A stretch of DNA of 64,000 bases from Winogradskyella bathintestinalis (GTDB lineage: Bacteria; Bacteroidota; Bacteroidia; Flavobacteriales; Flavobacteriaceae). The notes under the pieces were generated by a model. The model had not been told where the DNA came from and made no database searches. It saw nothing but the letters and a program-made list of their open reading frames with translations. A program made the position numbers and the translations under genes. Of this stretch, positions 52,500 to 62,268 are shown one piece after another (within the stretch, counting starts at the first letter, position 1; every line of letters begins with the position of its first letter). The stretch is taken from assembly GCF_030407435.1 (NCBI RefSeq), contig NZ_JASDDK010000002.1, positions 342,702 to 406,701 of the forward strand, in the 5' to 3' direction.

Positions 52500-53894
52500 C
52501 TACTGTCCTCTATAATAAAGAATAGTGCTTAAAGTCTTAATGATAATACTAAAATCTAAAAATACGCTTCGGTGTTTAATATAATAGAGATCGTATTGCA
52601 GTTTGGTAAGGCTATCGTCAACGGATGAACCGTATCTTGTACTTACCTGCGCCCAACCAGTTAAACCTGGTTTTATGATATGTCGTGTTTGATAAAAAGG
52701 AATGACACGCGATAATTCATCGACAAAGAATGGGCGCTCTGGACGTGGACCGATAATACTCATATCGCCTTTTAAGACATTATAAAATTGTGGGATTTCA
52801 TCCAACCGCGATCGTCTTAAAAATTTACCAAACGCTGTTATTCTAGTATCATTCTTTTTGGCCCATGTAACACCGTGTTCTTCAGCGTTAATAACCATAG
52901 TTCTCAACTTAATTATATTAAATTTTTCACTGTTTTTCCCCACGCGTTCTTGAAAATAAAATAATGGTCCTTTATTTCCTATTACATTTCCGACTAAAAT
53001 AAATGGTAAAAGCAAAGCGCCTAATAGTAAACCAATGATCGAAAACAAAATATCGAAAGTACGATGAAAAAATATGTACAGTTGATTTTCATTACTCCGA
53101 CTGAACGGGAAATATTTGTAAAAATCCTTACCTATAAATTGAATGGGTACTTTTTGAAGCAATTCTTCATACACTTGTGTATAATCCCGTAACTTAAATC
53201 CACGTTCTAGCAACAACATTAAATGGTGATAAACATCGTCTGTGATGGCTTCGGGATTAAAACTTGCAATTAAAATTTCTGAAACGCCTTCCTTATCTAT
53301 AATCTGTAAAATATTCTTAGATTCAAATTCTTTCACCCCTTTAAATCTTACGGATTCTGAGGACGGAATTTCACTATTTATAAAACCAACAATTTTATAA
53401 TTCGGATCTGTAGTATCTAATGCTTTAATCAAACCTTCTATCTTAGATACTTCACCCACCAATAGCACACGTTTATAAAAGCGAGGTGACTCAATTAAAT
53501 TAATATAAATTAAGCGCCATAAAAGAATCGAAATTATTAACGTGAAATAAAAATATACAATTTGCAAACGTTCATCTGGAAGAAAAGGTGATAAAACCGG
53601 TGTTAACAAATAAAACAAGACCACGGTAGAAATCGTAATTACAATGTTTTTAAAAGTGGTGTCTAATCGACTTGCTTTCTGCAAATCGTAAAGTTCAAAA
53701 ATAGTACCGAAAACAGAAATGTAAACACCTAATAATACTATAGCGATGCTGTTATCCGCACTAACTTTTAAATATTCGAAATCAAAACAAAGGCTTAAGG
53801 CATAAACCCCTAAGAATACGATAACCAAATCCAAAATTCTAAGGAGAATTTTACGTTCTGAAACTTCAAAATGGATACCTTTATTTTTAAACAT
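52500..53894 (-). CDS. Polyprenyl-phosphate sugar-1-phosphate transferase (initiating glycosyltransferase)
   Basis: A 464-residue membrane enzyme of the WcaJ/WbaP class: N-terminal hydrophobic helices (to ~120), CoA-binding-like domain (to ~250), and the bacterial sugar-transferase domain with 'KGPLFYFQERVGKNSEKFNIIKLRTM', 'RLDEIPQFYNVLKGDMSIIGPRPERPFF', and 'KPGLTGWAQVSTRYGSSVDD'. It transfers a hexose- or acetamido-hexose-phosphate to undecaprenyl phosphate and starts repeat-unit synthesis. It is the last gene of the polysaccharide run that reaches to the right edge. Confidence 0.93.
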   Translation of the reverse strand: MFKNKGIHFEVSERKILLRILDLVIVFLGVYALSLCFDFEYLKVSADNSIAIVLLGVYISVFGTIFELYDLQKASRLDTTFKNIVITISTVVLFYLLTPVLSPFLPDERLQIVYFYFTLIISILLWRLIYINLIESPRFYKRVLLVGEVSKIEGLIKALDTTDPNYKIVGFINSEIPSSESVRFKGVKEFESKNILQIIDKEGVSEILIASFNPEAITDDVYHHLMLLLERGFKLRDYTQVYEELLQKVPIQFIGKDFYKYFPFSRSNENQLYIFFHRTFDILFSIIGLLLGALLLPFILVGNVIGNKGPLFYFQERVGKNSEKFNIIKLRTMVINAEEHGVTWAKKNDTRITAFGKFLRRSRLDEIPQFYNVLKGDMSIIGPRPERPFFVDELSRVIPFYQTRHIIKPGLTGWAQVSTRYGSSVDDSLTKLQYDLYYIKHRSVFLDFSIIIKTLSTILYYRGQ

Positions 53895-53945
53895 TATTTA
53901 AAAAACTATGCCGTAAATATAATAAGTCTCATGAATTATTACAGG

Positions 53946-54962
53946 TTATTCGGACAAAAAAAGAGCGTTCCATTTCAACTTTATAGCGTTCCAATCAAAG
54001 TTTTCAACTTTTTTTCGCGCATTAGTCACCAACCGAATTCGGAGGTCTTCATCTAATTGGAGTGTATTAATGGCTTCTACCATAGCAGCAGTAAGGTCTG
54101 GCGCCACCAACATACCATCAACAGCATCTGTAATTAAATAAGGTAATCCACCTACATTGGTTGACACAATGGGTAAACCTAAAGCCATAGCTTCAATAAC
54201 ACTTAGCGGTGTATTATCAAAATTAGTGGTATTTATAAATACATTATAATCCTTTGATAGAGCTATCCAATCGCGCTTAGTTAATTTGCCTGTAAATTCA
54301 ACCTTTAGATGAAGTTGTGATGCCAATTGCTTAACCTCTACTAAAGAGCCATCCGAATCCGGACCTACCATACACAAGGTGGCATGAGGTTGATTTTTTT
54401 TTAAGGCATTAAACACGTGAATAGCCAATTTCGGATTGTATATTTCTGAAAACGATCGTACCCATAATAATCGTGGAGTATTTAAATCGCGATGTTGAAA
54501 TGTATAGTTAGTAATTTCAAAGGTATTAGGTATGTAGATTATATTCTTATACCCATACGTTTCAAAAACTGTTTTGAGAAAGCCTGACGGCGCCACTAAC
54601 GTATAGGCGTTATTAAAAATAAGACCACTAAATCTAGAACTGTCTTTCAATCGATGTTCAAGATTGCCACCATGTAAAATGGGGACATACTTAATTTTTA
54701 ATAATCGACATAGTTGACTAATAACTAAAGCGTAATAAAAGTTAACGGTACTGTACGTATCAATGAGAACAAAATCTACGTTTTTATGGAATTTTAGAAT
54801 ACTCCAAATCATATCCAAAAGCCGAAGGAGTTTATTGGCTTTAGAAGATGCATAATACATGGTATAACCCTCCTGTTCAAGTAGAGCACCTAAAGTTTGA
54901 ATACCTGAAATATTAGACGTTTTGGTCTTTAAGTTGTTTCCTATGTATAGGACGTTTTTCAT
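53946..54962 (-). CDS. GT4-type glycosyltransferase
   Basis: A 338-residue GT-B enzyme with donor-site pattern 'NTTNFDNTPLSVIEAMALGLPIVSTNVGG' (in part, the E-x7-E region) and 'RLLWVRSFSEIYNPKLAIHVF'. It begins inside the end of the ligase-like gene upstream (50-base overlap), so translation is probably coupled. Sugar donor and acceptor cannot be told. Confidence 0.88.
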   Translation of the reverse strand: MKNVLYIGNNLKTKTSNISGIQTLGALLEQEGYTMYYASSKANKLLRLLDMIWSILKFHKNVDFVLIDTYSTVNFYYALVISQLCRLLKIKYVPILHGGNLEHRLKDSSRFSGLIFNNAYTLVAPSGFLKTVFETYGYKNIIYIPNTFEITNYTFQHRDLNTPRLLWVRSFSEIYNPKLAIHVFNALKKNQPHATLCMVGPDSDGSLVEVKQLASQLHLKVEFTGKLTKRDWIALSKDYNVFINTTNFDNTPLSVIEAMALGLPIVSTNVGGLPYLITDAVDGMLVAPDLTAAMVEAINTLQLDEDLRIRLVTNARKKVENFDWNAIKLKWNALFLSE

Positions 54963-56277
54963 GTTTCACGTTTAATAAGGCTAAAGCGTATATAAAAGCT
55001 GGAGCTGCAATACGCATAGAAGAATGATTTATTGTAGCAAACCAAAATGCTAAAAGTGCATAAAAATAATAATTCTGTTTATTGCTTGATCTCAAATCTA
55101 ATGGTTTTATAAGAAGTATTATTAATATAATCAGACCGAAAATGCCATGTTCTGCCAATGTACGACTGACTTCATTGTGAGATGTTACACCTTGTCCATC
55201 CTCTTCAATACGTTGATCTTTAGCACGACTAGAGCCAATACCAAAAAAAGGATTAGTTATGAAACCTTCCAATTCACCCATGAATAATTCACCTCGTCCT
55301 GTGGTGATATCCGTTTTATCAACCCCTCGAGCGTTTTGATTAGCATAACGTTTTTCTAGCATCCCACTTGATTGATTTGAACTTATAATCCAAGATAAAA
55401 CCATTGCACCAACAAATAAAACAAATATTCCTAAAATACGATTTCGAGCCTTAGATTTTGCTTGAAGGAAATACATAAATAAAAAAATGCCTATACATAA
55501 TAAGGCTGCAATCACACCACCTCTACTAAATGTTACTATAGCACGATAAGACATCAAAATTAAAATTGCGATATTAAATAGTTTAATCCCTATGGTTGGT
55601 GAATTTATGAAAACACGAATTCCTAATACAAACATGCCTAAGCCTAATGCAGTTGCTACTTGATTCGCGCCAAATCCGCCCGCTGCTGACCTATTGGATC
55701 CCGTTCCTGTAATAATATCCTTTAAATCCGGTGCATAAAAATAAATATATACGGTATGTGCTATAATCGGAAGTAATAAGAATAATAATATTTGAGACAT
55801 CTGTTTAAATGTGACATGTTTATTATAACAAAACAGAGCTGCCAAACCTAAACATACAGGACCGCTAAGTACAAAAGCAATATTAGTTCTAAAGTTAGCG
55901 TCAAAACTTAAGGTGGTTGAAGCCACAAAAACTGACGGAACCAAAAACATAAGATATATAAAATAGGGATAGCCTTTTCCAGAAACACCTTTATAAAACA
56001 TGCCTATCAAAACAAACATAATTACGATGTATTTACCAGCTTCATAAGAAATGGAAGCTTTTGTGGTTCTAAAAAAAACTTCAGCACCAACAAAATAAGC
56101 ACAAGCTTTTAATACCTCAAGAGTTTTATCCTTATTGGCAACCATAATGATACCATATAAAAAGTATAATAATGCACTAAGAAAATAGAGTTTAGCAATG
56201 CTTTCGTTTAAATAAATAATAAACCCTAAAGCTGCATGGACACCAACAGCAGATATATAAGTAATATTGGTTTTCAA
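54913..56277 (-). CDS. O-antigen ligase / polymerase-like membrane protein (WaaL/Wzy family)
   Basis: A 454-residue inner-membrane protein with about 11 hydrophobic helices and the large periplasmic loop near the end, carrying 'TGRGELFMGELEGFITNPFFGIGSS' (in part, 'NPFFGIGS') and the Wzy_C-type 'SHNEVSRTLAEHGIFGLIILI', where the His is the conserved catalytic residue. It would polymerise repeat units or join them to lipid A. The start of the next gene is within its last 50 bases. Confidence 0.88.
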   Translation of the reverse strand: MKTNITYISAVGVHAALGFIIYLNESIAKLYFLSALLYFLYGIIMVANKDKTLEVLKACAYFVGAEVFFRTTKASISYEAGKYIVIMFVLIGMFYKGVSGKGYPYFIYLMFLVPSVFVASTTLSFDANFRTNIAFVLSGPVCLGLAALFCYNKHVTFKQMSQILLFLLLPIIAHTVYIYFYAPDLKDIITGTGSNRSAAGGFGANQVATALGLGMFVLGIRVFINSPTIGIKLFNIAILILMSYRAIVTFSRGGVIAALLCIGIFLFMYFLQAKSKARNRILGIFVLFVGAMVLSWIISSNQSSGMLEKRYANQNARGVDKTDITTGRGELFMGELEGFITNPFFGIGSSRAKDQRIEEDGQGVTSHNEVSRTLAEHGIFGLIILIILLIKPLDLRSSNKQNYYFYALLAFWFATINHSSMRIAAPAFIYALALLNVKHEKRPIHRKQLKDQNV

Positions 56278-56370
56278 ACTAAAATGTTGCAGGTTATAAA
56301 ATTATGACTCGGATTGCAAGGTAGTGTAAAATAGATATTCTATTGAGAATTATAACATTCACACATCGAT

Positions 56371-57177
56371 CTAAGTGAAAATTTTTTTATAATCGTCTAT
56401 GGGAAATTTATAATGATAGCTTTTGCCTAAAATATAGACCATAAAATGAACCACAAACACTGGTATAAATGGTCTTGTAATTTTTAAATAGCGATCATAA
56501 GTTTTATTTCTATAATCACAAATTAAAAAAGGAGTGACATCGGTATTCAAGTAATTTTTCATTACATGGTCTATTTCTATAATTTTACCTTCAATAAAAG
56601 ATCTAAAGCTTAAATTTTGGTTGGTTCGAGACAATTCATAAAGTTCAATAACAGACAATGGTTGATTTTGATCATTATAAAATAGCATGCCCCAAGAGGG
56701 ATCGACCAACACCCATTTATTAAATTCATTGATATATACTTCATTGAACGAATGCCCACCATTTTCTCTACTAAATGGAGCACTAGTTGTACCCCACTCG
56801 CGCACTTGCAAATTATTAATGACGCAAAAATTATTAAAAATTTGTGCCATATCACTACAAACTCCACCTTTACCATACAACATAGTTTCAAGTGCCTTAT
56901 CGGATGGCTCACTTAAACCTGGTCCTACTTTAGTATTATTAAATAACCAAATTACTATTTGTTTTACTAATTCCAAATCGGCATCAGGCTTTCCGTGAGG
57001 AAAAATTTTAGCATTAATCTCATTAAAGTAATCTGGAATATCCTTCTGATGATTAAACGTATTATAAGAAATGGAGGCTATTGCGCTTTCATCTGAGTTT
57101 TTAGACAGTAAACGAAATCGAGTTAGATAAAGAAAAGGATGTCGCTTTATTGTCCAGCGAAGTTTTTTAAATAGCAT
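56371..57177 (-). CDS. Transglutaminase-like protein
   Basis: A 268-residue soluble protein with the transglutaminase/protease triad Cys107 ('GGVCSDMA'), His142 ('NGGHSFNEVY') and Asp159 ('LVDPSWG'). No signal peptide is evident, so it is probably cytoplasmic. The C-terminal region has a hydrophobic stretch ('FIPVFVVHFMVYIL'). It lies inside a run of glycosyltransferase genes, between the ligase and a GT4 gene. The substrate is unknown; modification or trimming of a peptide on the polysaccharide or its carrier is possible. Confidence 0.82.
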   Translation of the reverse strand: MLFKKLRWTIKRHPFLYLTRFRLLSKNSDESAIASISYNTFNHQKDIPDYFNEINAKIFPHGKPDADLELVKQIVIWLFNNTKVGPGLSEPSDKALETMLYGKGGVCSDMAQIFNNFCVINNLQVREWGTTSAPFSRENGGHSFNEVYINEFNKWVLVDPSWGMLFYNDQNQPLSVIELYELSRTNQNLSFRSFIEGKIIEIDHVMKNYLNTDVTPFLICDYRNKTYDRYLKITRPFIPVFVVHFMVYILGKSYHYKFPIDDYKKIFT

Positions 57178-57245
57178 TAATCTATTAACAGTGAATTAGT
57201 TTGCGTTAAATTTATCATTTCTTTTTTAAATTGCTAGGATTTTGT

Positions 57246-58370
57246 TTATAAAATATCAGTTAGCAATCGTTGATTGTAATGGGCATAACTGAACGCCGAA
57301 ATAAACCCACCAGTAACACTAATCATTTGGCTATAAGCACGTTTATCCATATCAAGTAAATTAAGAAGGCATACATTCAGAGCTGGGACCGTTATATCAG
57401 TCATCAAAAAACCATTTGTCTTATCTTTTATATAATGACTTATAGAGGATACGTTAGATACTATGGGTACACAACCATAGTTCATAGCTTCAGCAATAAC
57501 TTTAGGAAACCCTTCAGACGCTGATGGTAGCAAAATAGCATGAGACCGCTTATATATATCATGAACTTCTGTTCTCGACAAATAACCATGAAACATTACC
57601 GGCAATGAAAGTGCTTCAACTGCATTTCGGTACGCATGCATTTGCGTTCCAGACCCAACCAGATGGACCACACCTATTTTAAGACGCGCTTCATCATTTA
57701 AACTTTTTAATGACTTGAGTATTAAATCTACACCTTTAGCATTTTCCATCCGTCCCACAAAACAAAGTTCTAAAGGAAACTCTAAGTGTTTAGAAGTTAG
57801 GATACGCTGACCAGATGCAATTTCCTTTTGCGTCAAACAAGGATTTTCGAAACTCAAACAATGTTTATGTTGCTTGTCCCAAAAACCATTAATCGTTACT
57901 GGTCGTGATTGGTTTATTAACAGCCATTTTTGAAACTGATAAGCTAAAGGAGCCGACGGCTGCTTCCAATTCCCAGCGTATTTAAACCATCCTTTTTTTG
58001 AGGTGAATAAAATTAAATACGGAATTATAAAAACACCTATTCCTGTAGGCGCTCTAAATTGAAAATAATCACTGCCTTTTAAAGAGCGTCTAATGACCCC
58101 TATAGTATTAAAGGCTTGCCTGATTATCCCAAATTTATCACGAAGAGTCGAGCCTCCTACCGCTGTAATAGGAATAAATGTGATTTTTTCTGACGTATAA
58201 GGCAAGGCACTCGCTGGTGCAACGCCTTGGTGTAACATGGCTACATGTCTAATTTCATCAAAAACAGTAACTAAATGATTGAGTTCTGTAACCGTTGAAC
58301 CTAGGCCTACAATACTACCCTCTGCACTTTTATAATGTTCGGTATGAGAAATAATAGTTAATATGCTCAT
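57246..58370 (-). CDS. GT4-type glycosyltransferase
   Basis: A 374-residue enzyme from the ATG at 58370; the longer frame from 58427 would overlap the upstream gene by 60 bases, while this ATG forms a classical ATGA overlap with its stop. Family features are 'FVGRMENAKGVDLILKSL' and the donor-site 'PSASEGFPKVIAEAMNYGCVPIVSN' (E-x7-E). An inner segment 'LYFQFRAPTGIGVFIIPYL' type pattern (seen as 'YFQFRAPTGIGVFI') marks the DUF1972/Wca-like subgroup. Sugar specificity is unknown. Confidence 0.9.
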   Translation of the reverse strand: MSILTIISHTEHYKSAEGSIVGLGSTVTELNHLVTVFDEIRHVAMLHQGVAPASALPYTSEKITFIPITAVGGSTLRDKFGIIRQAFNTIGVIRRSLKGSDYFQFRAPTGIGVFIIPYLILFTSKKGWFKYAGNWKQPSAPLAYQFQKWLLINQSRPVTINGFWDKQHKHCLSFENPCLTQKEIASGQRILTSKHLEFPLELCFVGRMENAKGVDLILKSLKSLNDEARLKIGVVHLVGSGTQMHAYRNAVEALSLPVMFHGYLSRTEVHDIYKRSHAILLPSASEGFPKVIAEAMNYGCVPIVSNVSSISHYIKDKTNGFLMTDITVPALNVCLLNLLDMDKRAYSQMISVTGGFISAFSYAHYNQRLLTDIL

Positions 58371-59473
58371 GATAGTAATTTTAAATAATTCTCTACAATG
58401 ACATCCCAATCGTGAGATTGCGCCCACATTTTGGCTTCCGTCCTAAATTTAGGCATATTACCTAAAATCTCATTAACCGCTGAAACTAATTGATTGGGAT
58501 CGTCTGCATCAATTAATAGGCCCGATTGATGTGGGTAAATCGCATCTTCTATACCACATTCCGTAGAACCAATGGCAGGGACTCCCATAGCATTAGCTTC
58601 CAATATAGCAATTCCAAAGCCTTCTACATCGCCAGTAGCACTTTCCGAACTCAACATAATGAATATATCAGTAGCCTCTAACATTTGCTTCAATCTTCTA
58701 TCTTTTACACTGCCGTGAAACGTAACATGAGAGGTTATATTTAAGGATTTGGCCACTCCCAAAAAAGCATCCGCCTCTGTAGGAATACCAACACAGTGAT
58801 AATGTAAATTAGGAAAATTTTTTATCAATTCAGGTAAATGCCTTATAACATTTAATTGTCCTTTACGTGAACTTACACGACCCACAGTAGTTAAAACTGG
58901 GGCGCCTTGTAATGAAAGTTTTGATTTAGTATTATTCCATTCTGAAACGTTGATACCATTCGGAATTACAGAAACTACCTTGTCTAAATGACTTACAAGC
59001 ATTTTAGTATAGCTAGATACCGCTACAATATGATCGAAACGTTTTAATGAAAAATCAATAGATTTCCGAAGTAAAGCTAATTTAAAATTCACTTCTGTAC
59101 CGTGAATTATAGCCATCGTTTTTTGTTTAAAAAAGTAACTACAAAATCCAACATTCCAAAGCGAAAATTTTCCTGTCGCAATAACGTGCGTAGCACGTTT
59201 AAAAGCTGAAAATGTAAGGATAATACGCTTGAGATACATTATAAAACGCCATCGATAACGCTTAACACGAACAACGGAAAAATCTAAAGTCGCATCGAAA
59301 TAATCTTCTTCTGTTCCGTTTTCAGAGCGTTGATCAGCTATAACACTCACAATGCAGCCATTAGCTTTTAAATAGGTGGCCAAATTATAAGCATGATTAC
59401 CTATACCACCCGGTTGTGGTGGAAACTCTGAAGTGACTATAAGAATCTTTCTGTTCAATTTACAATTTTTCAA
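58367..59473 (-). CDS. GT4-type glycosyltransferase
   Basis: A 368-residue GT-B enzyme with 'VTSEFPPQPGGIGNHAYNLATYL' (in part; glycine-rich acceptor-site loop), 'IIHGTEVNFK', 'VGRVSSRKGQLNVIRHLPELI', and 'SSESATGDVEGFGIAILEA' at the donor site. The N-terminal 'PGGIGNHAYN' pattern resembles GDP-mannose-dependent mannosyltransferases. Its TGA overlaps the start of the next gene by 4 bases. The upstream 235-base gap holds three hairpins. Confidence 0.9.
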   Translation of the reverse strand: MKNCKLNRKILIVTSEFPPQPGGIGNHAYNLATYLKANGCIVSVIADQRSENGTEEDYFDATLDFSVVRVKRYRWRFIMYLKRIILTFSAFKRATHVIATGKFSLWNVGFCSYFFKQKTMAIIHGTEVNFKLALLRKSIDFSLKRFDHIVAVSSYTKMLVSHLDKVVSVIPNGINVSEWNNTKSKLSLQGAPVLTTVGRVSSRKGQLNVIRHLPELIKNFPNLHYHCVGIPTEADAFLGVAKSLNITSHVTFHGSVKDRRLKQMLEATDIFIMLSSESATGDVEGFGIAILEANAMGVPAIGSTECGIEDAIYPHQSGLLIDADDPNQLVSAVNEILGNMPKFRTEAKMWAQSHDWDVIVENYLKLLS

Positions 59474-59482
59474 CTCCTTTTC

Positions 59483-59499
59483 TCCCGACTACTTCGGGA
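59483..59499. repeat. Hairpin 1 of a three-hairpin array
   Basis: TCCCGA (59483-59488) pairs with TCGGGA (59494-59499) around 5 bases. Confidence 0.5.
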
Positions 59500-59567
59500 T
59501 TCAAAAGAAAGTGGCTTTGATTTTTAACAACTACCCAACACATAATAGCTTCACGCTCCCAAATGCT

Positions 59568-59589
59568 CCTTCCTTCAGCCGAAGGAAGG
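59568..59589. repeat. Hairpin 2 of a three-hairpin array
   Basis: CCTTCCTTC (59568-59576) pairs with GAAGGAAGG (59581-59589), a perfect 9-bp stem around AGCC. It is the most stable of the three. Confidence 0.65.
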
Positions 59590-59592
59590 TGG

Positions 59593-59610
59593 TTTTTGCG
59601 CCAGCAAAAA
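59593..59610. repeat. Hairpin 3 of a three-hairpin array
   Basis: TTTTTGC (59593-59599) pairs with GCAAAAA (59604-59610) around GCCA. On the minus strand it has the same shape, so either strand could form it. Confidence 0.55.
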
Positions 59611-59707
59611 TCGGAAGGTTTGACCTAAAAGGCGAAGCACTTTTAAACAAACGAGTTAAGAAACCAACGATAAACGATGCATCAGCATTCCAATCCCAAA
59701 CCCATTT

Positions 59708-61036
59708 TCAATCAAACGTTTCAATCAGCGCTCCTTCTCGCAATTTCGTTGTAGCCATTCTCCAAGATTTAATCACCTGAAAGAGCACCAAAGGCATCAG
59801 CAACAAAGAAACAAAAACACCTACGATTAATAAGGGTTTATTTTTTTTAAATTGATACGGAAATATAGAAATAGGTACGGTACGTAATAAGGCTAATCTT
59901 GCAGCTGCATCTCCAAAATAGGCTCTAAAATAATACAAAACACTAGGTATAGGTCTGGGAGCAAAAAAATTAGACGGCCTAAACGCATCCCAACTGCCCA
60001 TTTCCCGTAAACCACCTACACCAGCTTTAACATCGATGCAAGACGCTAATGGGTTTGATATACTTTTTAAGCCTTCAAGATAGATGCGCATGCCAAATTC
60101 ACCATCACCCATACGTTGTTTTTCAAATTGCCGATCAAATAAACCAACGGATTTAAAAACTGATTTTTGCAGCATGGCATTTCCGGTTGCAAATTGTGAG
60201 GCAACTGCAAAAAAGGAACGTGATTTGGGAATCTGCTGACCTTCAGGATAAAAAACACCTGCCGAAACCTCAGCTTTAAAAAACTCTAAACATTTTAGAT
60301 GCATCTTTATCCAATCTGGTTTTATACGTACATCATCTTCAGATAAAGCAATAAACGTTCCGTTACTAGCCTTAACGGCTGTATTCCTAGCCAACCAAAG
60401 TGCTTTCTCCTTCTGGTTTATAATTTGAAAATTAAGATTAAATGAGTTATAAAACGCTTCGTTAAAATTATCGGACTGATCGACTACTATAACTTCAAAA
60501 TTAGAATAATCTTGCAACTCTAAATCTTTCAACACCGCCTTTAAATAATCATAACGATTTAAAGTAGGGATCACCACACTAACGAGCGGATTAGATTCTA
60601 CTAATGTTGAATCAAATGAGATCCAATTTTTATAAGTAATAAATTCACCCCTATTTTTTATTTGGTTTACACGCTTAGTACGAGACCAAGTCTTAATTTC
60701 TTTAATAGGATTGTGAAAAGAAAACAAACGCAATAGTAAAACAAAAAATACCCATACAGAATGAAAATTTTTTCTGATAAATCGGTAATTATCTTCTAAC
60801 GGCACAGACTCAAACGTTGTATAGGTCGGTACATCTCCAATATATCCCAATTGTATAGCCTGCCATGACAAATCGTAATCTCTTGCAATATCAGTTGCAA
60901 AACCAGCATCCGCAACAAGTTGTTTCAAAACTATTTTAGGTAGATGTTCTACTTGTGGAAATACACTTGCACCTCGTTTATTAAATAATCTAAAATAATG
61001 AGTAGGTTGTAAGTATGTTAGAAATTGGAATGGCAT
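59708..61036 (-). CDS. GT2-family glycosyltransferase with N-terminal extension
   Basis: A 442-residue protein. The first ~145 residues hold 'DIARDYDLSWQAIQLGYIGDVPTYTTFESVPLEDNYRF' type segments (in part, 'WQAIQLGYIGDVP'). The GT-A domain then has 'VSVVIPTLNRYDYLKAVLKDL', 'VIVVDQSDN', and the DxD-type acid 'ALSEDDVRIKPDW', with 'GDGEFGMRIYLEG' near the acceptor site. A C-terminal membrane helix follows (about 405-428). It probably adds one sugar on the inner face of the membrane. It ends 235 bases before the next GT gene, with hairpins in between. Confidence 0.87.
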   Translation of the reverse strand: MPFQFLTYLQPTHYFRLFNKRGASVFPQVEHLPKIVLKQLVADAGFATDIARDYDLSWQAIQLGYIGDVPTYTTFESVPLEDNYRFIRKNFHSVWVFFVLLLRLFSFHNPIKEIKTWSRTKRVNQIKNRGEFITYKNWISFDSTLVESNPLVSVVIPTLNRYDYLKAVLKDLELQDYSNFEVIVVDQSDNFNEAFYNSFNLNFQIINQKEKALWLARNTAVKASNGTFIALSEDDVRIKPDWIKMHLKCLEFFKAEVSAGVFYPEGQQIPKSRSFFAVASQFATGNAMLQKSVFKSVGLFDRQFEKQRMGDGEFGMRIYLEGLKSISNPLASCIDVKAGVGGLREMGSWDAFRPSNFFAPRPIPSVLYYFRAYFGDAAARLALLRTVPISIFPYQFKKNKPLLIVGVFVSLLLMPLVLFQVIKSWRMATTKLREGALIETFD

Positions 61037-61073
61037 TAGAGTATGGCTAAAGTTTTAATTAGGATATAAGTTA

Positions 61074-62162
61074 TTAGGTCGTTCCATTTTGATCTAAAAT
61101 AATAGACTTGATCTGATTATAAATATGCTCTTTTTCAAAAGTTTGCTCATACATGAATTTAAAATATTGAGATTTCAAACCCTTTGTTTCTATAAAAAGG
61201 CTCAATTTATTAATTAATTCTTGGATAGACTCTGGATTGAAACAAAAGTCTTCCAAAGGAAATTTTTCTACGTCAATAAAACTCAATGCTCCAAACGCAT
61301 TTGATACTAAAACAGGGGTGCCTAAAGCTATGGTTTCTATAAAAACTAAACCAAAGGCTTCGTGTAAACTTGGAAGTACAACGACATCCATCGTTTTATA
61401 AAATTCAGTCATGGCACTAACATCCAACAGACCTAAAAAGGTGACGTCTTGCTCTAAGTTCAACTTCTTAACCAATTGTTGTAATTGATGTTCGTAAATC
61501 CCACTACCCGCTATGTATAGATGAAAAAGTTGTTCGCGGCTTTGTTTTAATTGATGCATAGCTCGTATAACTAGACTGTGATTTTTATCGGCTACCAGTC
61601 GACCTGGACATCCAATATTAATTATATCCCCACTTCTTTCTATTGGTAATGCGTGAGTATCATTTTGATAATTAACAATATTGGTCCAAAAAGGAACGCG
61701 CTTTATTTTTTCTTTAGACACCTTATAAACACTGTGCATTTCATGTTGTAAGGATTTCGAGTTTGCCAATACCACATCTGCCATATTTAAATAAACCGTC
61801 TTATTCCATACTTTTAATAAATTAGGTTTTGTATGTCCAAAAGCCGTATGAAACCATGCTATATTTCGTTTAACACCCAATAATTTTCCGAATAAAACTG
61901 CAGGATTTATATAACTAAAATTAGAAATTACAACATCTGGTTGACTATGCTTAATAACTTTATATATAGCTTTATAATTAGAAAAAAAACCACGACGTTT
62001 TTCGCCATAAATTGACACCCCGTTCTGCGTAAAAAATACACTTTTGTTTTTTAAGTAAAAATTATCGACATCAAAACCGTCGGAATAAAGTTTTTCAGAT
62101 AGTTCTTGAAAAAATTCTGAAAGTAAACCTTTGTTATATGTATAGAGGATTAGAATTTTCAA
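61074..62162 (-). CDS. GT4-type glycosyltransferase
   Basis: A 362-residue GT-B enzyme with 'IGCPGRLVADKNHSLVIRAM' and the donor-site pattern 'PSLHEAFGLVFIETIALGTPVLVSN' (E-x7-E, in part). The N-terminal 'LILYTYNKGLLSEFF' is the acceptor-domain start. The donor sugar is unknown. Confidence 0.9.
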   Translation of the reverse strand: MKILILYTYNKGLLSEFFQELSEKLYSDGFDVDNFYLKNKSVFFTQNGVSIYGEKRRGFFSNYKAIYKVIKHSQPDVVISNFSYINPAVLFGKLLGVKRNIAWFHTAFGHTKPNLLKVWNKTVYLNMADVVLANSKSLQHEMHSVYKVSKEKIKRVPFWTNIVNYQNDTHALPIERSGDIINIGCPGRLVADKNHSLVIRAMHQLKQSREQLFHLYIAGSGIYEHQLQQLVKKLNLEQDVTFLGLLDVSAMTEFYKTMDVVVLPSLHEAFGLVFIETIALGTPVLVSNAFGALSFIDVEKFPLEDFCFNPESIQELINKLSLFIETKGLKSQYFKFMYEQTFEKEHIYNQIKSIILDQNGTT

Positions 62163-62268
62163 TTAACAGTTCTTATATTATTTTAATCGAGCAATGGTAA
62201 ACTCGATGAGACCTTAAGCCAAAATCAAAAATCTGCCATTATTTTTACTCTTCTTATATTTTTATTAT

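Noticed and set aside
54961-54977. parS-like ATGTTTCACGT stretch
   Set aside because: Only one arm matches the parS palindrome; the rest does not pair, and it lies in the coding end of the ligase-like gene, far from parAB.
59433-59780. 115-codon plus-strand ORF over the hairpin region
   Set aside because: It overlaps the ends of two well-supported genes on the other strand and has no protein-like features.
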